Counted from the stretch's first letter, positions 17,249 through 26,513 are shown. The stretch: DNA of 64,000 bases from Mucilaginibacter robiniae (GCF_012849215.1 NZ_CP051682.1:3906001-3970000), one strand, 5' to 3'. The notes: generated from the sequence alone by a model not told the origin. A program made the numbers and translations.

Positions 17249-17485
17249 ATGGAAACGAATGATAATAAGCAAAATGGCAATGACCCTAGCGTAAGCAACG
17301 ATAATTTAGGTGAAAACGCAGGTGATAGCCAATTGTCAAAAAAAGGTGAAACTCCTACCGAACAAAATAAACCTGATAATACACGAGTAGATACCGTAGT
17401 TCCGGATAACGATAGCGGAGATCCAGGACCATCAACGGATCAATCTTCTAATAAAGGTCAAGGACCAGCAAACGAGAACTTATAA
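17249..17485 (+). CDS. Small disordered hydrophilic protein
   Basis: 78 residues dominated by Asn, Asp, Gly, Ser, Pro, Lys and Gln, with no hydrophobic core, cysteine or signal. It is therefore predicted to be intrinsically disordered. It follows the SpoIIAA-like gene by 31 bp and is directly followed by a strong terminator, which supports it as a genuine transcribed gene end. The composition resembles small stress-induced hydrophilic proteins, but I cannot assign a function. Confidence 0.65.
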   Translation: METNDNKQNGNDPSVSNDNLGENAGDSQLSKKGETPTEQNKPDNTRVDTVVPDNDSGDPGPSTDQSSNKGQGPANENL

Positions 17486-17488
17486 AAC

Positions 17489-17520
17489 AAAATAGCCTTT
17501 CCATTTGGAAAGGCTATTTT
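17489..17520. terminator. Bidirectional terminator
   Basis: A 14-bp perfect stem (AAAATAGCCTTTCC at 17489-17502 with its complement at 17507-17520) and a 4-nt ATTT loop. It is flanked by A and T runs and lies between convergent genes. Confidence 0.9.
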
Positions 17521-17554
17521 GTTGACAATAAAGTATGTTATTTAAATAGCCCTG

Positions 17555-18424
17555 TTAAAAGCTATTTTTAATGCTATTGCTTAAAGTTTTGGCGCTCCAG
17601 TAACCGCTATCCAAAATGCGGCGTACAGTCATTAACGGATCGTTTGCATCTCGTTTTTCGGCTAGCTGGAAAGCAATCTTAAAACCACGTTTATGCAACT
17701 CAGGTAAACCCTGTTCGTTCCACAAGCCAAATGGATAGGCAAAGTAGTCAATCTTTTTACCTGTAATATCTTCCAGCTTCTTAGTCGGTTTATCCAACTG
17801 TATTTCCCAATCTTTACCCTGAAACTTTTTAAAGTTATGGTGGTCCCAGGTATGGCTGCCAATCACATTGCCCTCGTCTGATAATTGTTTCACCTGCTCA
17901 CTGCTCATGTAATGTGGCCTGCCTAACGATACTGTCATTACAAAATACACGCCTTTAAAACCATACTTTTTCAATTCGGGCCGAGCTATGGTAAATTGGT
18001 CCAGGTCAGTATCATCAAACGTGAGTATGATAGGTTTGCTAGGCAATGAAGTGCCGTAAACCAGATAATTGTATAATTGATCGGGCAAAATGGTATGGTA
18101 GCCACTATCGGCCAGCATTTTAATATGCTCTTTAAAGGCAGCAATCTGTACAATATAATCTTTCGCGCTTTTAGAGTCAGTAGCTCTCCAATCGCGTATC
18201 TGGTGATAGCAAATTACCGGAACCTGCTTGCGTTGCATAATTTCAGCATTTGAAGCCTTTTTGCCACTGGGTTTGGTAGCTACAGCAGTTGTCGTTTCTT
18301 CTGTAATTACTGTAGTTGTGCTTGTTGCATTTGAATTGTTTGCGGCTTGCTTGGCTGTACCGGAATGGCAACCCATCATGCCCAACGTGCATACGGATAA
18401 GAATAGAGAAGATAGTTTAAACAT
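17555..18424 (-). CDS. Polysaccharide deacetylase lipoprotein
   Basis: NodB-homology enzyme, probably anchored in the envelope. The N-terminus is a lipoprotein signal (LGMMGC, Cys at 19) followed by a Thr-rich linker (about 28-55). Motif 1 is ILTFDDTD, motif 2 is SHTWDHHN (HxxxH metal ligands) and motif 3 is FAYPFG. Such enzymes remove N- or O-acetyl groups from peptidoglycan, chitin or exopolysaccharide; the specific polymer is unknown. Monocistronic, convergent with the small protein gene. Confidence 0.88.
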   Translation of the reverse strand: MFKLSSLFLSVCTLGMMGCHSGTAKQAANNSNATSTTTVITEETTTAVATKPSGKKASNAEIMQRKQVPVICYHQIRDWRATDSKSAKDYIVQIAAFKEHIKMLADSGYHTILPDQLYNYLVYGTSLPSKPIILTFDDTDLDQFTIARPELKKYGFKGVYFVMTVSLGRPHYMSSEQVKQLSDEGNVIGSHTWDHHNFKKFQGKDWEIQLDKPTKKLEDITGKKIDYFAYPFGLWNEQGLPELHKRGFKIAFQLAEKRDANDPLMTVRRILDSGYWSAKTLSNSIKNSF

Positions 18425-18501
18425 GTATTTAAATGACTTAGCTAGTTAAGCGGCACGAAAATAGTATAAATTAAGGGCAATGTGCTAATCAGAGCATTAA
18501 T

Positions 18502-19002
18502 TTAGCAGTTGGGTGGTATGGTTGGTGGAGGTAACTGTTGAAGCAAATATTCAGCTACGGTATCAATAGATTTCAAAATAACCTGCTCAGGCTCGTCATC
18601 AATAAACAGGCGTTGTTTCCATGGTTTATCTTTGATGAAGCCGTGTATAAACACTGTACCTACCGGCTTTTCTTCTGTTTCACTACCACCAGGGGCAGCT
18701 AGGCCTGTAACCGCTACAATCACGTCGGCAGGCATAAGCTTGCGAAGGCCAATGGCTAACTCTTCTGTTACTTCGGCCGATTCAGGCGTGAATTGATCAA
18801 GCGTTTCCTGAGATACGCCCATTAAGTTAACTTTTACACTTACATCATAACAGGCTATACCACCCTTAAGCACTTTGCCGCAATTGGGTATCAATGCAAA
18901 TTCTGAAATAAATTTTCCAGCCGTAACACTTTCAGCAAAAGCTATGGTTAAATCTTGATCTTTGAGTGCATGACTGCACTTGATTACGATATCCGATGGC
19001 AT
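18502..19002 (-). CDS. CinA C-terminal domain protein (NMN amidohydrolase PncC-like)
   Basis: Stand-alone CinA C-terminal domain, the nicotinamide-nucleotide amidase module. Seen: FAESVTAGKFISEF (catalytic Ser region), LKGGIACYDVSVKVNLMGV, and the VTGLAAPGGSETEEKPVGTV core. These enzymes convert NMN to nicotinate mononucleotide in pyridine-nucleotide recycling. The N-terminal MoCF-like domain of full CinA is absent; length of 166 aa fits PncC. Cytoplasmic. The 288-bp gap to ruvB upstream suggests its own promoter. Confidence 0.87.
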   Translation of the reverse strand: MPSDIVIKCSHALKDQDLTIAFAESVTAGKFISEFALIPNCGKVLKGGIACYDVSVKVNLMGVSQETLDQFTPESAEVTEELAIGLRKLMPADVIVAVTGLAAPGGSETEEKPVGTVFIHGFIKDKPWKQRLFIDDEPEQVILKSIDTVAEYLLQQLPPPTIPPNC

Positions 19003-19290
19003 AGTATGGTTAGTTTATTGCTTTAATGACACCGGAAAAGGGCTATCTGTTTGCTGATGATGCCAGATTTTTATAAGTTGAAAACTGTAGAATGAGGTGA
19101 ATACAGCATTTGTAATTGGCAAATCAGGACTAAGTTATTCAGCCTGTATAACTTAAAGAATAGTCGGCGTTTGAAGAAAAAGAAAAGCAAAAAATAGAGA
19201 AGACGAAATCCAAGTAGAGTACCGCTAAATCTTTTTACAGATTAGCCATCGGAATTATTAAACTCCAATGGCTAATTGCTATGCTAATTA

Positions 19291-20313
19291 CTAAAATAAT
19301 TTGGGCGCTGCACTGGCACGCATAATACCTAAATGGCGGTAGGCATTATCAGTAGCTTCACGGCCACGTGAGGTACGCATCAGGTAACCTTCCTGAATCA
19401 GGAATGGCTCATAAACTTCTTCAATAGTGCCTTCGTCTTCACCAACGGCGGTAGCAATTGTTTTTACGCCTACTGGGCCGCCTTTAAACTTTTCAATAAT
19501 GGTGAGCAGGATTTTGTTATCCATCTCGTCTAAGCCATGCTCGTCCACATTCAGTGCGTTCAGCGCGTATTTGGCAATAGCTGGGTCAATACTGCCATTA
19601 CCTTTAATCTGAGCAAAATCACGTGTACGGCGCAGTAGGGCATTAGCTATACGTGGGGTGCCTCGGCTGCGACGAGCAATCTCATAAGCTCCTTCATCAT
19701 TAATAGGGGTGTTCAAGATGGATGCCGAGCGCAATACAATAGTGGTAAGCAACTTGGCATCATAATATTCTAATCGGGAATTAATGCCAAATCGGGCACG
19801 TAGCGGAGCTGTTAACAAGCCTGAACGTGTAGTAGCGCCTACTAAGGTGAACGGATTTAAAGAAATCTGTACAGAACGGGCATTGGGGCCGCTCTCCAGC
19901 ATGATGTCAATTTTGAAGTCCTCCATTGCCGAATACAAGTATTCTTCCACCAGCGGACTTAAACGATGTATCTCGTCAATAAATAAAATGTCGCCGGGTT
20001 CCAGATTAGTTAATAGGCCGGCCAAGTCGCCAGGCTTATCCAATACCGGACCTGAGGTAATTTTAATGCCAACCCCCATTTCATTGGCAATAATGTGCGA
20101 CAGGGTAGTTTTACCTAGTCCTGGTGGGCCATGCAGCAGTACATGGTCTAATGATTCGCGACGCTGACGGGCAGCCTGTACAAATACTTTTAAGTTTGCT
20201 AATATTTTATGCTGACCGGTAAAATCTTCAAAAGCCTGTGGTCGCAACACTTTTTCAATGTCGCGCTCGGTGCCGCTTAATCGTTCCCGGTTAGGATCTA
20301 AATTCTCATTCAT
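19291..20313 (-). CDS. ruvB: Holliday junction branch migration helicase RuvB
   Basis: AAA+ motor of the RuvABC resolvasome, 340 aa. Walker A GPPGLGKT at residues 62-69, Walker B FIDEIHRL at about 112-119, sensor GATTRSGLLTAPLRARFG, and a C-terminal winged helix (GTIEEVYEPFLIQEGYLMRT). An in-frame start six codons upstream exists, but MNENLDPNRERL is the family-typical N-terminus. A TAATTTTG -7-like element sits at 20329-20336 on this strand, leaving a leader of about 10 nt. No ruvA or ruvC in the window. Confidence 0.96.
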   Translation of the reverse strand: MNENLDPNRERLSGTERDIEKVLRPQAFEDFTGQHKILANLKVFVQAARQRRESLDHVLLHGPPGLGKTTLSHIIANEMGVGIKITSGPVLDKPGDLAGLLTNLEPGDILFIDEIHRLSPLVEEYLYSAMEDFKIDIMLESGPNARSVQISLNPFTLVGATTRSGLLTAPLRARFGINSRLEYYDAKLLTTIVLRSASILNTPINDEGAYEIARRSRGTPRIANALLRRTRDFAQIKGNGSIDPAIAKYALNALNVDEHGLDEMDNKILLTIIEKFKGGPVGVKTIATAVGEDEGTIEEVYEPFLIQEGYLMRTSRGREATDNAYRHLGIMRASAAPKLF

Positions 20314-20407
20314 TGCCAACGAATTTAGCAAAATTACTGTAGTTATACAAGCGTTTTTGGTGAATGTATGTTGGTGAAACCTTTATGACAATCCTATTTT
20401 TCGTTAA

Positions 20408-21229
20408 CTATACCGCTACTGCACCTTTGATGTGTGGCCACGGATCGTAGTTTTCCAGCTGAAAATCTTCGTACTTGAAATCAAATATGCTTTTTACCTC
20501 CGGGTTGATCTTCATAATAGGCAAAGGTCGGGGTTCACGGCTAAGCTGCAATTTGGCTTGCTCAATATGGTTATTGTATAAATGAGCATCACCAAACGTG
20601 TGGATAAAATCGCCATATTCCAAATCGCACACTTGGGCCATCATCATGGTAAGCAATGCATAAGAAGCTATGTTGAAAGGTACGCCTAAGAATATATCAG
20701 CACTGCGTTGGTACAACTGGCATGATAACTTCCCTTTGGTTTCACCTTTAGCAGCATCAGCAGGTGCTACATAAAATTGGAACAAGCTATGACAGGGTGG
20801 GAGAGCCATTTGATCTACATCGGCCACGTTCCAGGCAGATACCATAATACGCCGTGAATCTGGGTTGTGTTTCAATTGATGTACCACCTGACTAATCTGG
20901 TCAATATGCCGACCATCTGGCGTAGGCCATGAACGCCATTGGTAGCCATATACCGGGCCTAAATTGCCTTGTTCATCAGCCCACTCGTCCCAAATGCGCA
21001 CACCATTATCCTTTAAATATTTAATGTTCGTATCACCACTCAAAAACCAAATCAGTTCATGGATGATTGATTTTAAGTGAAGCTTCTTGGTGGTTACTAG
21101 AGGGAAGCCTTCCTGCAGGTTAAAGCGCATTTGGTAACCAAATACACTGATGGTGCCAGTACCCGTACGATCGTGTTTCTGTGCGCCGTTTTCCAAAACA
21201 TGGCGCATTAAGTCCAAATATTGCTTCAT
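20408..21229 (-). CDS. thyA: Thymidylate synthase ThyA
   Basis: Converts dUMP and methylene-THF to dTMP. 273 aa, close to the E. coli length. The catalytic Cys is at residue 146 in ALPPCHSLF. The dUMP-binding Arg pair (DSRRIMVSAWN), the folate-site region (LSCQLYQRSADIFLGVPFNIASYA) and the C-terminal KGAVAV tail are intact. Divergent from ispE, with a perfect short palindrome (21248-21264) between them. dfrA/folA, often next to thyA, is not seen; folK lies at 38988. Confidence 0.97.
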   Translation of the reverse strand: MKQYLDLMRHVLENGAQKHDRTGTGTISVFGYQMRFNLQEGFPLVTTKKLHLKSIIHELIWFLSGDTNIKYLKDNGVRIWDEWADEQGNLGPVYGYQWRSWPTPDGRHIDQISQVVHQLKHNPDSRRIMVSAWNVADVDQMALPPCHSLFQFYVAPADAAKGETKGKLSCQLYQRSADIFLGVPFNIASYALLTMMMAQVCDLEYGDFIHTFGDAHLYNNHIEQAKLQLSREPRPLPIMKINPEVKSIFDFKYEDFQLENYDPWPHIKGAVAV

Positions 21230-21247
21230 AACAAACTTGAGGAGATA

Positions 21248-21264
21248 GAGTAGGTGACCTACTC
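21248..21264. promoter_or_regulatory. 17-bp palindrome between thyA and ispE
   Basis: GAGTAGGT and ACCTACTC are perfect inverted arms around a single central G. The site lies 19 bp upstream of the thyA start codon. A CATTTTTG sequence on the thyA strand (21267-21274), one mismatch from the -7 consensus, lies 3 bp further upstream. This position fits an operator or a 5' leader structure. The binding protein is unknown. Confidence 0.45.
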
Positions 21265-21349
21265 AGCAAAAATGCATATTCTTGCAGAAAGAAAATCAAA
21301 CTATTTTTCAATCCTTACCATTAACATGGGTAAGCTGACAAACATTGCT

Positions 21350-22153
21350 ATGATTACTTTCCCGAACGCTAAAATTAATTTAGGTTTAAATATTACTGAA
21401 CGCCGTGAAGATGGCTATCATAATCTGGAAACGGTTTTTTACCCGGTGCAAATTAAAGATGCCTTGGAAATAGTAGAGAGTAAAATGTTGAGCTTTCAAT
21501 CATCAGGTATTGCCATACCTGGTAATCCGGAAAGTAATTTATGTTTAAAGGCGTACCACTTGCTAAAAAAAGATTATGATATACCGCCAGTCAGCATTCA
21601 TTTGCATAAACATATACCTATAGGAGCAGGACTAGGTGGCGGATCTGCAGATGCTGCTTTTTTTGTTAAGCTGGTAAACCAGCATTTTAATTTGTCGCTC
21701 AGTAATGAAGCCATGATGGAGTATGCCCGGCAACTAGGGGCTGACTGTGCTTTTTTCATCGAGAACAAACCCGTGTTTGCTTTTGAGAAAGGAGACAGGT
21801 TTGAGCCTGTTCAGGTAGATTTATCGGCGTACGTTATAGTACTGATTATGCCGCCCGTGCATGTATCTACCGCCGAAGCTTATGGCGGCATTAAACCTGC
21901 ACCTGCTAGTCGTCCACTACAGGAGCTCATTCAACTACCAGTAACGGAGTGGCGACATCATATTAAAAATGATTTTGAGATCAACATCTTCAAACATCAC
22001 CCGATTATCAGTAACGTAAAAAATGCTTTATATAAGGCAGGCGCTTTATATGCCAGCATGAGTGGAAGCGGCGCTTCTGTATTCGGCTTATTTAAGCAAA
22101 CCCCCAATTTAAAACATTTAGAGCTGCAGCATCAGATGTATCTTTCTGTTTAG
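21350..22153 (+). CDS. ispE: 4-diphosphocytidyl-2-C-methyl-D-erythritol kinase IspE
   Basis: GHMP-family kinase of the MEP isoprenoid pathway; phosphorylates CDP-ME. The GHMP motif is PIGAGLGGGSADAAF. The N-terminus PNAKINLGLNI with RREDGYHNLETVFYP is diagnostic for IspE, and ASMSGSGASVFGLF is the C-terminal motif 3. The frame is open upstream to 21254, but the ATG at 21350 (MITFPNAKINLGL) is the family-typical start; ATG 21326 is a second option. Length from there is 267 aa, normal. Divergent from thyA. Confidence 0.95.
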   Translation: MITFPNAKINLGLNITERREDGYHNLETVFYPVQIKDALEIVESKMLSFQSSGIAIPGNPESNLCLKAYHLLKKDYDIPPVSIHLHKHIPIGAGLGGGSADAAFFVKLVNQHFNLSLSNEAMMEYARQLGADCAFFIENKPVFAFEKGDRFEPVQVDLSAYVIVLIMPPVHVSTAEAYGGIKPAPASRPLQELIQLPVTEWRHHIKNDFEINIFKHHPIISNVKNALYKAGALYASMSGSGASVFGLFKQTPNLKHLELQHQMYLSV

Positions 22154-22160
22154 TTTCTGT

Positions 22161-22448
22161 TCAACTTATATATTCTCTATCCTCGTCACTTAGTGTACTG
22201 GATGATCCATCATCGTTATCTTCATCTTCATCGTTAGGGTAGGGGTGATTGCTGTACCTGTTACGCTTTGGCCGACTTACCAATACCCCCAATAAAAAAC
22301 CACCAACTGATACTGAGGTCAGCATTATCAATTTAGGCAAAGTAACCGGTACAAACAAAATAGTAAAGGTAGCCGGCTCGGGATTTTGCATAATGGTTAT
22401 GGTAAGAGCTATGGTAATAATTATGGCTATAATGGTTTTGAAACTCAT
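22161..22448 (-). CDS. LapA-domain small membrane protein
   Basis: 95 residues with two hydrophobic segments (about 4-20 and 26-58, with MQNPEPATFTILFV between them), a layout typical of LapA/DUF1049 proteins. The C-terminal tail is acidic and disordered (NDEDEDNDDGSSS). In E. coli LapA takes part in LPS assembly control; the role here is inferred by family only. Convergent with ispE, only 7 bp between stops. Confidence 0.7.
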   Translation of the reverse strand: MSFKTIIAIIITIALTITIMQNPEPATFTILFVPVTLPKLIMLTSVSVGGFLLGVLVSRPKRNRYSNHPYPNDEDEDNDDGSSSTLSDEDREYIS

Positions 22449-23282
22449 CTTTTGTCTTTTTCTTTTTAAAAGTTAATACTAATACTTTTTGGGTGTTTTT
22501 CCTAAATGAAGCACCGAGCAAATTCAATTTTAATCTATAAGATTTTCCTGATTTTAACTCTGCACATTAAGTTTAATAGCAGTATAAGGGTGACGAATAA
22601 TAGCCTATATGGCTAACCTTTATTTTCATGAAAATTATACACTATGTATTGTAGCTACGAATTAATCTCTATTGTTAAAAATGGTTTATGTTGAAAATGA
22701 TAAAGCGCTGAAAATTACCAAAATATCTTACTATTAAATTACTTTTATCATTGATTTGCTAAATATGTTAGTTTTATTTTGGTTGTAGTGTTTGCAAAGT
22801 GTTAAGTAAAATTTTATGTAGTATGAATTATGTATTGTATATCAATAACATTTGTGATGCATATGGTTTATTGATTAAGGTGAAATATAGATGATATATC
22901 TTAATATTTCACAACGTCAACTTGAAAATTGTTCTTGCATTATTACACTAAGTCAAAATTTTCATGTTGCTTAGGTTAGCATGACATTGCTGCTTTAATG
23001 AACTACCTTCTTTGGAAAATATAGTGCCTTATAAGGCTTTAAAATCGTTTGAAATAGTTAAGCAGTTTTAGGGCTGGTGTTTTTAACAATGGCTTGTTCT
23101 GGTATTATATCAAAAACTCCATCAAGCTTATAAGAGAAGCTTGATGGAGTTTAGGAGTTGTATAAGTAACGTTGTAGACGAGCGAGCTACTGCTTACAAC
23201 ATGGACAAAGCATAACTGTTATACCTGTATATACTACAAGTAAAATAGAGATAATAGAAACCCTGAAATGAGTAAAATGTAC
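22449..23282. other. 834-bp AT-rich intergenic region
   Basis: I find no open frame with gene-like composition on either strand. The sequence is AT-rich. The only clear structure is the long inverted repeat at 23114-23152, listed separately. The segment probably holds the leader of the LapA-like gene at its left end and the 3' untranslated end of the EamA gene at its right end. Confidence 0.6.
23108..23152 (-). terminator. Long hairpin, probable terminator of the tgt-lptG-EamA unit
   Basis: A 16-bp perfect inverted repeat (23114-23129 with 23137-23152, AAACTCCATCAAGCTT and complement) with a 7-nt loop. On the minus strand it is followed by TTTTTGATA. It is about 130 nt beyond the EamA stop. 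The plus-strand side lacks a T-run. Confidence 0.65.
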
Positions 23283-24194
23283 TTAGCGGTTTTTAAACTT
23301 GCTGATTTGTTTTTGGGCCAGTGGGAACAGAAAAATGGTAGAAAGAATAATAATAGCTCCTGCCCAGAACCCCAAGCTTAGTGTATGCATATCGCCGAAA
23401 AATACAAATGCCATGATAATGCCATACACCGGTTCGAGGTTGGTAATTAAAGCTACTTTAAAGGCCGAAAGCTCACGCATGACGGATACTCCGGCTACAT
23501 AAGCCAGAGAAGTACAAATGGTGCCTAGGATAAGCAAATAGCCAATATCAGTACTGCTAGGCAATACCATTTGGCTGAAATGATTATTAAAGAAGATAAA
23601 TAAGGTGATCCAGCAGAGGGCTCCCATAAGCTCATAAAAAGCAATTACAGGAGCTTGTAGGTTCTTAACTTGGCGAGAGTTGATAATAGAGAATAAACTG
23701 GCACATGCAGCACTTAAAAGCCCCAGAGTAATGCCTAGTTTATATTGCGTTTCAAACTTGAAGATTAATATGATACCTGTAATAATGAGTATGCCGGATA
23801 AGATTTCCAGTTTAGAAATAGGCTTTTTGTTAATCAGCGGTTCAAAAATGGCGGTAAATAAAGTAAGAGAAGACAGGCAGACCAACGTTACAGATACTGT
23901 AGAAACTTTAATAGCCTGAAAGAATAAGATCCAGTGTCCGCCTACCAATGCACCTGTAAAAAAAAGTTCCAGAAAGGTGCGGCGGTTGAGTTTAAAATCG
24001 GTTTTATTGAATTTGAAATATAAAAATAGGGTGCAAAATGCAATCAGTACGCGGTACCATACCAGGTTTACAGCAGTAATGGTAATCAGCTTGCCCAATA
24101 TACCAGTAAAGCCCCATATAAATACAGTAAAATGTAAAATCAACAGGTTCTTGCTTAAGCCTGTTGATGTAGTATTGGTAGTGGCTGAAGGCAT
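23283..24194 (-). CDS. EamA/DMT-family transporter
   Basis: Ten hydrophobic segments in two EamA halves, 303 aa, the standard DMT size. Typical features are the HFTVFIWGFTGILGKL start, the conserved ALVGGHWILFFQAIKVS of the first repeat, and the NLEPVYGIIMAFVFFGD motif near the end of the second repeat. Substrates in this family include amino acids, nucleosides and other metabolites; none can be assigned. Start codon shares a base with the lptG stop (TAATG), so it is the third gene of a coupled tgt-lptG-EamA operon. Confidence 0.88.
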   Translation of the reverse strand: MPSATTNTTSTGLSKNLLILHFTVFIWGFTGILGKLITITAVNLVWYRVLIAFCTLFLYFKFNKTDFKLNRRTFLELFFTGALVGGHWILFFQAIKVSTVSVTLVCLSSLTLFTAIFEPLINKKPISKLEILSGILIITGIILIFKFETQYKLGITLGLLSAACASLFSIINSRQVKNLQAPVIAFYELMGALCWITLFIFFNNHFSQMVLPSSTDIGYLLILGTICTSLAYVAGVSVMRELSAFKVALITNLEPVYGIIMAFVFFGDMHTLSLGFWAGAIIILSTIFLFPLAQKQISKFKNR

Positions 24195-25294
24195 TATTTA
24201 GGCGCTTTATAAAGTAAATAATAACCGAGTAATCCAAACAATATGTTGGGTATAAAAACGGCTATAATGGGTGGTAAACCCGCATTTAAAGAAAAAACGT
24301 TGGCAAAGCGGTCAACTACAATATAAGTGAAACACAGGAAAATGCCAATACCCAGCGGTAAACCTATCCCTCCCCTCACCTTCCGAGAGGAGATAGAAAC
24401 GCCAATTAAGGCCAGTACGTAAGCAGATAGCGGGTAAACAAAGCGCCGGTACTTTTCCAACAACATAATAGTTAATGTGCCTGTGCCACGTAGTTTTTCT
24501 TTTTCAATGTTTTTACTGAGCTCGCTGGTTGACATAGCTTTGTAAATATTCACATGGGCCTCGAAATCAGACGGGCGCATATCCAACGTAGTGTCTTTTT
24601 TTATACCCTTATTTATTCCTTCCTTCATGCCATTTACATAGCGGGTAGAGTAGTTCATGATTGACCAGCTTTTCTTCAACGAGTCGTAAACAATGGTCGG
24701 AGCGGTCAGCTTCATTTTTAATTCGTCGCCATTATACTTTTCCAGAATGAAGTTATAGCCCGTCTTGATGGTTTCGTCGTACGATTGCAGATAGATGAAG
24801 GTATGCTTGTCCAATTGCATGTGTAATTCGCGCTTGGTAGGGTCTTCATCCCGGTTAAAATACGTGTTTTCAAAATCAATATCCAGCTTATTTGTATAAG
24901 GAATAAGGTAGATATTGGCAAAAAGAAAACAAATAAAGATGAGGCTTGAGGATAAGAAATAAGGCCACAAGAAACGATTAAAACTCATTTTGCCACTCAG
25001 AATGGGTACAATTTCCGTCTGGTTAGCCATCTTAGCTGTAAAGAAGATCACCGCCAAAAAGTTAATCAGTGGTAATAAGATGTTGGCATAAAATGGCAGG
25101 TAACCGGCATAATACTGAAATATCACGGCACTTAAGGGGGCGTGATATTTCAAAAAATCATCCAAGTGTTCCGATACATCAAAAACTACGATAATTACCA
25201 AAAACAAGCCCAAAGTAAAACTAAAGGTGCCCAGGTATTTACGGATAATGTACCAGTCAATTACCTTAATCCACCGGTTCAGGAGTGTTTGCAT
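24194..25294 (-). CDS. lptG: LptF/LptG-family LPS export permease
   Basis: Inner-membrane permease of the Lpt machine that moves LPS to the outer membrane. The N-terminus IIRKYLGTFSFTLGLFLVII has the family signature, three hydrophobic segments follow, then a periplasmic beta-jellyroll-like region (about 140-260), then three more segments including KYRRFVYPLSAYVLALIGVSI. The frame extends 14 codons upstream, but the ATG at 25294 overlaps the tgt stop as TAATG, which favours it. Whether it is F- or G-type is not certain from this copy alone. Downstream gene coupled the same way. Confidence 0.88.
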   Translation of the reverse strand: MQTLLNRWIKVIDWYIIRKYLGTFSFTLGLFLVIIVVFDVSEHLDDFLKYHAPLSAVIFQYYAGYLPFYANILLPLINFLAVIFFTAKMANQTEIVPILSGKMSFNRFLWPYFLSSSLIFICFLFANIYLIPYTNKLDIDFENTYFNRDEDPTKRELHMQLDKHTFIYLQSYDETIKTGYNFILEKYNGDELKMKLTAPTIVYDSLKKSWSIMNYSTRYVNGMKEGINKGIKKDTTLDMRPSDFEAHVNIYKAMSTSELSKNIEKEKLRGTGTLTIMLLEKYRRFVYPLSAYVLALIGVSISSRKVRGGIGLPLGIGIFLCFTYIVVDRFANVFSLNAGLPPIIAVFIPNILFGLLGYYLLYKAPK

Positions 25295-26424
25295 TACAGG
25301 CGTTGTGCTAATTGTTTCACCATACTTTCTTTCCAACTGTAAAACTCGCCCGATATTATCTTTTCACGGGCCTGATTAACCAGCCATAAGTAAAAATGAA
25401 GGTTATGTAAGCTCGCAATTTGTGCGCCTAATATTTCGCCCGAAGTAATTAAATGGCGTAAGTAAGCTTTGGTGTGTGCAGTATCTACCCATAAATCACT
25501 TTCTGCATCAATTGCTGAAAAATCATTTTTCCACTTTTCATTGCGGATGTTGATAATACCATTGCGAGTAAATAGCATACCGTTGCGTGCATTGCGGGTG
25601 GGCATCACACAATCAAACATATCAATGCCTAGAGCAATATTTTCCAGTATGTTTACCGGTGTGCCTACGCCCATCAAGTAACGTGGCTTTTGTTGTGGGA
25701 GTATGTTGCATACCACCTCAGTCATGGCATACATTTCTTCAGCCGGTTCTCCTACCGAAAGGCCGCCTATGGCATTACCTTCCCGATCAAACGAAGCAAT
25801 CACTTCGGCTGATTTTTCACGCAAATCTTTATAAACCGAGCCCTGAACAATCGGGAACAAAGTTTGGCTATAACCGTACTTTGGCTCGGTACTATCAAAC
25901 CGGTCGCAGCAGCGCTTTAACCAGCGGTGCGTCATTTCAATTGATTTGCGGGCGTATTGATAATCACAAGGGTAGGGTGTGCATTCATCAAAAGCCATGA
26001 TAATATCCGCACCGATAATGCGCTGAATATCCATGGCTGATTCTGGCGTAAATAAATGCTTTGAACCATCAATATGCGACCGGAAAGTTACGCCTTCTTC
26101 TTTAATTTTTCGCACATCAGTAAGTGAATACACCTGATAACCACCACTATCGGTTAGTATAGGTTTATCCCATCCATTAAACTTATGTAGGCCACCGGCT
26201 TGTTCCAGCGTATGTAAACCAGGGCGCAGATATAAGTGGTAGGTATTGCCCAGAATAATCTGGGCTTTAATATCTTCTTTCAATTCCCGCTGATGTACTG
26301 CTTTTACAGTACCTGCGGTGCCAACGGGCATGAATATGGGAGTTTGAATAACACCATGATCGGTAGTTACTTCGCCAGCCCTGGCTTTTGAAAATTTATC
26401 TTGTGCGGTTAAATTAAACTTCAT
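25294..26424 (-). CDS. tgt: tRNA-guanine transglycosylase Tgt
   Basis: Exchanges G34 for preQ1 in GUN-anticodon tRNAs, the entry of queuine biosynthesis onto tRNA. Seen: FMPVGTAGTVKAV, TDSGGYQVYSL, MAFDECTPYP (catalytic Asp), GGLSVGEP, GIDMFDCVMPTRNARNG. Odd: the CxCxxC zinc ligands of E. coli and Zymomonas Tgt are replaced by Ser309, Leu311 and Asp314 (DNA 25483-25500), while the nearby LHN His remains. I recall the same loss in other Bacteroidota Tgt proteins, but cannot check here. First gene of a coupled operon with lptG. A TAATTTTG -7-like element lies at 26435-26442 on this strand. Confidence 0.95.
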   Translation of the reverse strand: MKFNLTAQDKFSKARAGEVTTDHGVIQTPIFMPVGTAGTVKAVHQRELKEDIKAQIILGNTYHLYLRPGLHTLEQAGGLHKFNGWDKPILTDSGGYQVYSLTDVRKIKEEGVTFRSHIDGSKHLFTPESAMDIQRIIGADIIMAFDECTPYPCDYQYARKSIEMTHRWLKRCCDRFDSTEPKYGYSQTLFPIVQGSVYKDLREKSAEVIASFDREGNAIGGLSVGEPAEEMYAMTEVVCNILPQQKPRYLMGVGTPVNILENIALGIDMFDCVMPTRNARNGMLFTRNGIINIRNEKWKNDFSAIDAESDLWVDTAHTKAYLRHLITSGEILGAQIASLHNLHFYLWLVNQAREKIISGEFYSWKESMVKQLAQRL

Positions 26425-26484
26425 TGTAAGTAGGCAAAATTAGTAAATAAGCTTTACACACGGGAAGGTTAATAATTAAGTATC

Positions 26485-26513
26485 TTGCAATTCGGTTTAT
26501 TTTAACAACTTTG
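26485..26513 (+). promoter_or_regulatory. Predicted promoter of the GT2 gene
   Basis: TTG at 26485-26487, an 18-nt spacer, and CAACTTTG at 26506-26513 (7 of 8 matches to TAnnTTTG). This is the Bacteroidota primary-sigma pattern. A transcript would begin near 26519. Confidence 0.5.

Noticed and set aside
19241..19276. Imperfect inverted repeat (ATTAGCCAT/ATGGCTAAT) after ruvB as an intrinsic terminator.
   Set aside because: The stem is fair but neither strand has a T-run after it, so I do not list it as a terminator.
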